From positions 1 to 21,572 of IMG/VR virus record IMGVR_UViG_3300010354_000801: a DNA stretch of 21,572 nucleotides; one strand, written 5' to 3'. The stretch's first letter is position 1; the number at the start of each line of letters is the position of its first letter. The notes beneath the pieces are model-generated. The model did no database searches. It was not told the DNA's origin and was given only the letters and a program-made list of their open reading frames with translations. Of this stretch, positions 15,238-21,572 are shown piece by piece. The DNA is from a virus. Both the position numbers and the translations under genes were made by a program.

Positions 15238-16791
15238 ATGTCCGCAATAATAACTGATCAATTTAGAATTTTAAATGCAAAAAATTTTGTAGCATCAGCA
15301 ACTTCTTCCGTAAATTCTTACTATTGCTTTGTTGGTTTGACAAATCCTACCGATTATTATTCTAATTGGGATTTTAGTCCTTTAGCACCAAAGGATAGCT
15401 TTGAGCAAGAGAATGATTATTGGGATACAATGATTGGATTGAAAAAAATTTATCCTGGCGATATAAATCAAGTTGTAAAAAGAAATTTTTGGACCTCAGG
15501 TACAATATATGATATGTATCGACACGATGTTAGTAGAACTAACACGTCAAAACCATCGGGAGCAACTAGTTTATATTCTGCCAATTATTATGTAATAAGT
15601 GAGGATTATAGAGTTTATATATGTCTTCAAAATGGTTCTGATCCAGAAAACCCTACAGGAAGACCATCTTTAGACCAACCAACATTTACAGATTTAGAAC
15701 CAAGAATTGCAGGTGATAGTGGAGATGGTTATATTTGGAAATATCTTTATACAATTAAGCCAAGTGAAATTATAAAATTTGATTCCACCAATTTTATTCC
15801 TGTTCCAAAGAATTGGGAAACTAACGCGGAAAATGCTGCAGTGAGAGATAATGCCATATCAAGTGGACAGTTAAAAATAGTAACAATCAAAGATCGTGGA
15901 TCTAAAGTTGGACCCCCAAATAAAATATATACAAAGGTTCCTATTGTTGGTGATGGATCGGGAGCAGAAGTTACGATAATTACCAATAACGATTCTAAAA
16001 TAGATTCAGTTACTGTTTCTAAAGGTGGATCTGGATATACTTATGGATCAGTTGATTTAGTTTCTGGGGGGGTTCCTACTGGGACAACAACTCCATCTTT
16101 TGATGTAATTATACCACCAAAAGGTGGTCATGGAGCAGATATTTATAGGGAATTAGGAGCAAAAAATGTATTAATTTTTTCTAGAATTGAAAATGATTCA
16201 GAAAATCCCGATTTTATAACAGGAAATCAAATTGCTAGAGTTGGTATTATTGAAAACCCAGAAGTTTATGGAGCATCTTCAATATTGTTTGAACCGAAGG
16301 TAAGTGCAGTTTATGCTCTTAAGTTATCAGGAAATGGATATGATTCAGCAACCTTTGGTCCAGATTCCAGGATCACCCAAACTATTGGGACCTCATCCAC
16401 CGCTGTTGGTAGAGTAATTTCTTATGATAAGAACACTGGAATTTTAAAATATTGGCAAGATAAATCTTTAGTTGGATTTAATAGTGATGGAACTCAAAAC
16501 GTTTCGCCTACTTATGGTCTTAATTTAAATCGTTTTTCATCAGATCCTTCTTCTGGAGGATCATTAAATATTAATGGTGGGAGTGTAGTTTTGGGAATAG
16601 ATACATCTTTTACGGGCGTATCTACTGTAATAAATAATAGAACATACTATCTTGGACAGTTTTTTACTAAAGGAATATCAAATCCCGAAGTTAAAAAATA
16701 TTCTGGTAACATAATTTATGTTGATAATAGACCATCAATAACAAGGTCTACAAATCAAAAAGAAGACATCAAAGTTATTTTGCAATTTTAA
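15238..16791 (+). CDS. 8: Baseplate wedge subunit gp8, enlarged (517 aa)
   Basis: T4 gp8 is a 334-aa dimeric wedge protein that joins the gp7-gp10 arm. This protein shares its landmarks. The N-terminal 'TDQFR..NAKNF' region resembles T4 'TSKFRTEKMLNF'; DTMIGLKKI-P (63-73) resembles T4 THMMGTVKVLP; and GDGYIWKYL (162-170) resembles T4 GDGYVWEYL. At the C-terminus, IIYVDNRPSI (492-501), then NQKEDIKVILQF resembles T4 MIYMENRPPI, DQTEEINILFTF. T4 sequence is recalled. The extra length lies between about residues 210 and 480 and includes at least one G-x-G-Y repeat (KGGSGYTYG, 262-270) of the type in the two preceding proteins. GIDTSFTGVST also echoes their GIST linkers. The conserved GGHGADIYRELGA block is at 296-308. 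No Shine-Dalgarno is seen; possible late promoter motifs lie just upstream. Confidence 0.9.
   Translation: MSAIITDQFRILNAKNFVASATSSVNSYYCFVGLTNPTDYYSNWDFSPLAPKDSFEQENDYWDTMIGLKKIYPGDINQVVKRNFWTSGTIYDMYRHDVSRTNTSKPSGATSLYSANYYVISEDYRVYICLQNGSDPENPTGRPSLDQPTFTDLEPRIAGDSGDGYIWKYLYTIKPSEIIKFDSTNFIPVPKNWETNAENAAVRDNAISSGQLKIVTIKDRGSKVGPPNKIYTKVPIVGDGSGAEVTIITNNDSKIDSVTVSKGGSGYTYGSVDLVSGGVPTGTTTPSFDVIIPPKGGHGADIYRELGAKNVLIFSRIENDSENPDFITGNQIARVGIIENPEVYGASSILFEPKVSAVYALKLSGNGYDSATFGPDSRITQTIGTSSTAVGRVISYDKNTGILKYWQDKSLVGFNSDGTQNVSPTYGLNLNRFSSDPSSGGSLNINGGSVVLGIDTSFTGVSTVINNRTYYLGQFFTKGISNPEVKKYSGNIIYVDNRPSITRSTNQKEDIKVILQF
15868..16095 (+). repeat. G-x-G-Y repeat insertion inside gp8
   Basis: Residues about 211-286. 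A diverged unit (QLKIVTIKDRGSKVGPPNKI, then GDGSGAEVTI) is followed by a canonical unit (IDSVTVSKGGSGYTYGSVDL). The DNA core GGATCTGGATATA at 16027-16039 is identical to two sites in the gp7-like gene. Confidence 0.65.
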
Positions 16792-16803
16792 AGAATAAAC
16801 ACC

Positions 16804-19800
16804 ATGCCTCAAGAAACAAATCTTAATGTATCTCCTTATTTTGACGACTTTGATTTTAATAATGAATATTATAAAGTTCTTTTTAAACCTGGATATCCAG
16901 TCCAGGCAAGAGAATTAACTACATTACAATCTATATTACAAAATCAAATTGAACAATTTGGAAATCATATTTTTAAAGAGGGTTCTGTAGTTGTTCCTGG
17001 AAATATAGTTTATAAAAATGACCTTAATAGTGTAATTTTAGATGATTATTATCAAGGACTTCCTTCTGATATCTATCTTGAGAGTTTATTAGGAACAAAA
17101 ATAAAAGGTCAACAGAGTGGTGTTACTGCTACGATTGAAAGTTATTTAAAAACGGGTAACGGTGTAAGTAAGAATACTTTATTTGTAAAATATTTAACAT
17201 CAGGAAACGAAGATAATTCACAAAAAACTTTTATAGATGGTGAAAACTTATTATTAGATCAAGACATTTTAGTATTAGATCCAACTACCATAGATGAAGA
17301 GAATCCCTCCGAAATTTTAATTAGAGCGGGAGAAGGATTTGCAACTACTATTGCCCAAAATAGTGTCTCTGTAGGATCTGCTGTTTATTTAGAAGAAGGA
17401 ATATATTTTATAAGAGGGCACTTCGTAAGTGTTCCTACAAGTATTTTATACCTAGATCCGTATTCAAACATTCCGAGTGCAAAAGTAGGTCTTAGAATAT
17501 TTGAGCAAATTAAAACATCATATGATGATGATAGTTTATATGATAATTCTCAAGGGTTTTCTAACTATGCAGCTCCAGGAGCAGACAGATTTTCAATTTT
17601 TGCAAAATTAGAACAAGTACCTTTAGATTCGACTGACACTAGCAATTTTATACAATTATTAGAAATTAATGCAGGAAAACTTGTTAATATTTCAGGTAAG
17701 GTAGAATATAATGTATTATCACAAGAATTTGCAAGAAGAACATTTGATGAATCTGGAGACTATTATGTAAATCCCCCTATTGTAAAGGCACAAGAAACTC
17801 TTAATAATTTTTTAGGCAATAATGGTATTTTCAATTCAGATCAATTAACATATAATAATAATATTCCAAGTGAAAATATTGCAACTTATAATATTTCTCC
17901 CCTCAAAGCATATGTTAGAGGATTTGAAATTGAAACTATTAGTCCAACATTTTTAGATTTTCCTAAACCAAGAAATACGAAAACCCTAGAAGATCAAAGT
18001 ATAAATTATTATACTGGATCGACAATTACACTTAATAGAGTTTATGGTTCCCCAATAGTTAGTATTGCTACCACTTATTATGTAAGTTTAAGAGACTCTA
18101 GAATAGGAGTATCTTCACATATTTCATCGGGAAATGAAATTGGTCTTGCTAGAGTATATGATTTTGCTTTAGAATCTGGTTCATACACCACATCAAATCC
18201 ACAAGAAAATCAGTGGGACATTACTCTGTATGATATACAACCATATACGACTATTCAGTTAAATGAACCAATAACTTTAAATACTCCCACTCACATTAAA
18301 GGAAAGCAAAGTGGTGCTGTGGGATTTCTTAGATATGATGTTTCAGCAGGAACAGCAATTACGGTTTATAGTTCTAGTGGTAAATTTTCATTAGGAGAAA
18401 AACTTATATTTGATGGCGTAGAGAACACTAGAGTAACTAAATCAATAAAAGAATATGGAATAAGTGATGTAAAATCAATTTATGGTGTAGTTGGAACTGC
18501 ATATACATTTAATGCAGATACGATTCAGAGTTCTTCTGGACTTATTGGGCAAGTGAAGATAACTGCAGAATCTGGTGGAATTAGTACAGTAACTTCTTCT
18601 AATGTAATTTTTACCGGAATTGTAACTACAGGAAATCTAGTAGCATTTTCTAATCCCGGAATTTCTACAATTAGTTACGCCAAAATTACCTCAGTATCTG
18701 ATAGAACATTAGGAATTAGTAGTGTTACATCAGTTGTTGGTGTTTGTAACGGCGATCTTCCGACAGTTGAAATTAATCCTTCAGATTTTAAAATCATAAC
18801 TACAACATTACAATCATCGGAGGATAATTCTTTATACACCATTCTTCCAAAACAATATGTATCAAACGTCGATTTAACTAATTCTAGTTTAACAATAAGA
18901 AAACAGTTTGATGTTACTATTACCTCTAGTTCTACTGGAGTGATTAATGCCGGAACAAATGAGACATTTTTACCATTCGATGAAGAACGATATGTTTTAA
19001 TAATGAGCAGTGGTCAAACAGAAACATTAACTGAAGATAAATTTTCTTTTGGTCCTGGATCAAGTTCATTAACTATCAATGGTATTTCTGGAAGTGGATC
19101 TGCAAAATTAATTGCTACTCTTAGAAAAAACAATGTAAAATCAAAAATTAAAAATAGAAATAGAATAAAATCTATAGTTGTTGATAAATCAATATATTCT
19201 GCATCTGGAGTTGGTGCCACTACCTTAAATGATGGTCTTACATATGGAAACTATCCATATGGTACTAGAGTACATGATGAAGAAATTTGTTTACTTGAAT
19301 CTGATGTAACAGGTGTTTATGGTATATTTGAATCAAGTGATGTAACCGATCCCAACATCCCATCTATTGTTTTAACTTCTATAAATGGTCCAACCAATAA
19401 AACTGGAGATCTTTTAATTGGAGAATCTTTTATTGGAGAACGCAGTCAATCTGTAGGAGTATATGTAGAAAAAATTAATGATTTACAGATAGGATTTGTA
19501 AATTTAAATTCAAATAGTTTTATTGAAGGTGAAAAAGTAACGTTTGGAGAATCTGGAATTACTGCATTTATTTCTGTTATAAATTCTGGAGATAAAAATA
19601 TTAGTTCTTCTTTTGCTTTCGATTCAAATCAAAAGGAAACTATTTATGACTATTCTAAGATTATTAGAAATAGTAACTCAAAAGAACCCATAAGAAAATT
19701 AAAAATTGTTTATGAATCTGCAAGTTTTTCCGCATCGGATACTGGTGACATAACAACGGTAAATTCTTATGAGCAATTTAATTATTCTAATATAACAAAT

Positions 19801-21572
19801 ATTTATGATACCCTAAGAAACTCAGATATTTTAGATATTAGACCAAGAGTTTCTACCATTTCACCGTCTTTAAATTCAAGATCTCCATTTGAATTTTTAG
19901 CAAGGAATTTTACATCTTCCGGAAATTCTGCTTCCAATGTTTTAGCATCAGATGAATCGATTCTTTTATCATATTCGTTCTATCTTCCAAGAATTGATAA
20001 AATTCTTATCGATAAAACTGGCGGATTTCAATTAAAAATAGGAACTCCCGCAGAAACTCCTCAACCACCAATTATCAATGAAGATGTTCTAGAAATTGCC
20101 ACTGCATATTTACAACCATATCTTATTAATGTGAATGAAATTAATATTGAATTAAAGGAACATAAAAGATATAGGATGTCAGATATTGGTAAACTAGAAG
20201 ATAGAATTGAAAATTTAGAATATTACACCTCGCTTTCTTTACTTGAGGTTAATGCTTCTAATTTTTCAACATTAGATGATAATCAACGCAACAGATTTAA
20301 ATGTGGATTTTTTGTTGATAATTTTACTTCAAATGATAATCAAGATAGATTGACAGTTTATAAAAATTCTATTGATCCTAATAACTTAGAATTAAGACCA
20401 ACTCATTTTACAACATCAGTTGATCTGTTACTTGGAACAAATTCTTCCATTGGGTTAGGAACAGAAGCAAATCCTTTAGCAGATGCAAGAACAGATACTA
20501 GTTTAATTGGAAGTGGGGTAAAAAGAACTGGACAACTTGTAACATTAGATTACACAGAGTCTATAATTATTGATCAACCATATGCATCAAGAGCAGTAAA
20601 TGTAAACCCATATACTACCGATTTTTATACGGGAACCATTTTCCTACAACCATCATCCGATGTTTGGGTAGACCAATCTAGATCTACTGGAAATACTATT
20701 TTTGTTGATAGAGAAGAATCTGAAATACAAAAAATTCTTCAATCTGATCCACAAACGGGGTTTGCTGGAGCTACTTGGGATGCAGCAACAAATACTTGGG
20801 CCGTATCAGAAAAAAGAACTTCTTTCGGAGATGTAGTTCTTAATACTAGATTAATACCATATATGAGATCTAGAAATATTGAATTTATCGCTAAAAGATT
20901 AAAACCATTGACAAAAGTTTATTCATTCTTTGGTGGTATTGATACTAATAAGTATATTATACCAAAATTACTTGAAATTACTATGATTAGCGGTGTTTTT
21001 CAGGTAGGAGAAACTGTTATAGGTAGTTTTGATGATTCCAATGGATTATTACCAAAAATAACTTTTAGAGTTGCTCAGCAAAATCATAAGTATGGAACAT
21101 ACAACAGTCCTTCTGATGTCTATACAATAAACCCATATAATTCTACCACTAATATTTCAGAATCATATTCTTCAACATCATCTATTCTTAATATTGATAC
21201 TTATAGTTTATCTAATCAACCACAAGGACAATTTAGTGGATATGTTGCAATTGGAATGAAATTAAGAGGACAAACAAGTCAAGCAGAAGCAACTATTGTA
21301 GATGTTAAATTAGTAACTGACGACACTGGTGCGGTTCTTGGTTCTTTCTTTATTCCAAATCCAAATGTAGATGTTAATCCAAAATTTGAATGTGGTAGTA
21401 AAACTTTTAGATTAACTAGCAGTAATACTAATTCATTAATATTTGGTACATATACAACTAGTGCTGAAGAAAAGTATGTTTCCGAAGGTAAGATAAATAC
21501 AGTTCAAGAAAATGTTATTGTTTCTAGACCAATTAGAATAGAAGCTCCTCAAGATGAACCAATGATTCCTGG
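16804..21572 (+). CDS. DUF4815-type virion structural protein (partial, more than 1589 aa)
   Basis: The reading frame is open from ATG 16804 to the window end with no stop; I read it codon by codon. The N-terminus has the family block FKPGYPVQARELTTLQSILQ, then NQIEQFGNHIFKEGSVVVPG (about residues 27-66). The later signature is KRYRMSDIGKLEDRIENLEY (about 1121-1140), then NRFKCGFFVDNF (about 1163-1174). Near the C-terminus are LIPYMRSRNIEF, IGSFDDSNG, LRGQTSQAEATIV, then GSFFIPN, KTFRLTSS and NTVQENV (about 1566). This layout is, as I recall, that of a large tail protein common in marine T4-like phages. Three (K/R)G-(Q/K)-x-S module copies are near residues 101, 499 and the C-terminus. The gap of 12 bases after gp8 and same strand imply co-expression. 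Exact virion location is unknown; it lies where T4 carries gp9-gp10. The gene is cut by the window edge. Confidence 0.85.
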   Translation, partial: MPQETNLNVSPYFDDFDFNNEYYKVLFKPGYPVQARELTTLQSILQNQIEQFGNHIFKEGSVVVPGNIVYKNDLNSVILDDYYQGLPSDIYLESLLGTKIKGQQSGVTATIESYLKTGNGVSKNTLFVKYLTSGNEDNSQKTFIDGENLLLDQDILVLDPTTIDEENPSEILIRAGEGFATTIAQNSVSVGSAVYLEEGIYFIRGHFVSVPTSILYLDPYSNIPSAKVGLRIFEQIKTSYDDDSLYDNSQGFSNYAAPGADRFSIFAKLEQVPLDSTDTSNFIQLLEINAGKLVNISGKVEYNVLSQEFARRTFDESGDYYVNPPIVKAQETLNNFLGNNGIFNSDQLTYNNNIPSENIATYNISPLKAYVRGFEIETISPTFLDFPKPRNTKTLEDQSINYYTGSTITLNRVYGSPIVSIATTYYVSLRDSRIGVSSHISSGNEIGLARVYDFALESGSYTTSNPQENQWDITLYDIQPYTTIQLNEPITLNTPTHIKGKQSGAVGFLRYDVSAGTAITVYSSSGKFSLGEKLIFDGVENTRVTKSIKEYGISDVKSIYGVVGTAYTFNADTIQSSSGLIGQVKITAESGGISTVTSSNVIFTGIVTTGNLVAFSNPGISTISYAKITSVSDRTLGISSVTSVVGVCNGDLPTVEINPSDFKIITTTLQSSEDNSLYTILPKQYVSNVDLTNSSLTIRKQFDVTITSSSTGVINAGTNETFLPFDEERYVLIMSSGQTETLTEDKFSFGPGSSSLTINGISGSGSAKLIATLRKNNVKSKIKNRNRIKSIVVDKSIYSASGVGATTLNDGLTYGNYPYGTRVHDEEICLLESDVTGVYGIFESSDVTDPNIPSIVLTSINGPTNKTGDLLIGESFIGERSQSVGVYVEKINDLQIGFVNLNSNSFIEGEKVTFGESGITAFISVINSGDKNISSSFAFDSNQKETIYDYSKIIRNSNSKEPIRKLKIVYESASFSASDTGDITTVNSYEQFNYSNITNIYDTLRNSDILDIRPRVSTISPSLNSRSPFEFLARNFTSSGNSASNVLASDESILLSYSFYLPRIDKILIDKTGGFQLKIGTPAETPQPPIINEDVLEIATAYLQPYLINVNEINIELKEHKRYRMSDIGKLEDRIENLEYYTSLSLLEVNASNFSTLDDNQRNRFKCGFFVDNFTSNDNQDRLTVYKNSIDPNNLELRPTHFTTSVDLLLGTNSSIGLGTEANPLADARTDTSLIGSGVKRTGQLVTLDYTESIIIDQPYASRAVNVNPYTTDFYTGTIFLQPSSDVWVDQSRSTGNTIFVDREESEIQKILQSDPQTGFAGATWDAATNTWAVSEKRTSFGDVVLNTRLIPYMRSRNIEFIAKRLKPLTKVYSFFGGIDTNKYIIPKLLEITMISGVFQVGETVIGSFDDSNGLLPKITFRVAQQNHKYGTYNSPSDVYTINPYNSTTNISESYSSTSSILNIDTYSLSNQPQGQFSGYVAIGMKLRGQTSQAEATIVDVKLVTDDTGAVLGSFFIPNPNVDVNPKFECGSKTFRLTSSNTNSLIFGTYTTSAEEKYVSEGKINTVQENVIVSRPIRIEAPQDEPMIP

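Noticed and set aside
5684-16039. Repeated GGATCTGGATATA 13-mer as a possible CRISPR-like, uptake or recombination site
   Set aside because: All three copies are in frame and encode the GSGY repeat, and their spacing is irregular, so protein repetition explains them. Recombination between copies is kept only as part of the module finding.
2747-16791. Diversity-generating retroelement targeting these tail proteins
   Set aside because: No reverse transcriptase or template repeat is visible, and the repeats differ throughout rather than only at adenine positions.
19014-19220. Open frame of 68 codons on the - strand near the end
   Set aside because: It is antisense to the DUF4815-type gene, which is open through this region when read codon by codon.
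1-21572. tRNA genes, integrase, transposase, toxin-antitoxin or defence genes
   Set aside because: Nothing in the gaps (all under 60 bases) or reading frames supports any of them.

Overview
This window looks like part of the tail/baseplate gene cluster of a marine T4-like myovirus. It is very AT-rich (about 30% G+C by eye), all genes lie on the + strand, and the genes are packed with gaps of a few to about 25 bases. Recognisable T4-type baseplate-wedge genes occur in T4 order (25, 6, a cryptic 7, 8), together with very large repeat-rich structural proteins and a DUF4815-type protein. That mix is typical of phages of marine cyanobacteria (Prochlorococcus/Synechococcus) and of pelagiphages such as those of SAR11. 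The host cannot be fixed from this window alone.

Layout: 1-87 is the C-terminus of an unidentified upstream gene. 88-144 is a short leader with two small hairpins. 145-405 encodes an unrecognised acidic 86-aa protein and has the only strong Shine-Dalgarno sequence in the window. 425-826 is gp25 (wedge, GPW/gp25 family) and 826-2742 is gp6 (wedge, baseplate-J type), overlapping gp25 by one base. 2747-11722 encodes a 2991-aa protein whose two ends resemble T4 gp7, with about 2200 residues of repeats and a YHYH-type domain between them. 11748-15215 encodes an 1155-aa repeat protein with no clear T4 counterpart. 15238-16791 is an enlarged gp8. 16804 to the window end (open, more than 1589 aa) is a DUF4815-type structural protein.

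How the genes work together: in T4, two copies of gp6 and one gp7 form the wedge core bundle, gp25 sits at its inner end next to the sheath and tube, and gp8 decorates the wedge arm. The set here would supply the same wedge. The large proteins add beta-rich modular mass outside the core, probably as peripheral baseplate or fibre-network structures that contact the host. The same short modules (G-x-G-Y repeats, H-x-x-x-TGD repeats, VGIGT/GIST linkers) recur in the gp7-like protein, the 1155-aa protein and partly in gp8, so neighbouring genes appear to have been built from one pool of modules. AATAAATA motifs resembling T4-type late promoters lie just before gp25 and just before gp8.

No tRNA, CRISPR array, integrase, transposase, reverse transcriptase or defence gene was found. 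The most notable observation is the proposed gp7 homologue split by a giant modular insertion, together with the sharing of modules between adjacent tail genes.
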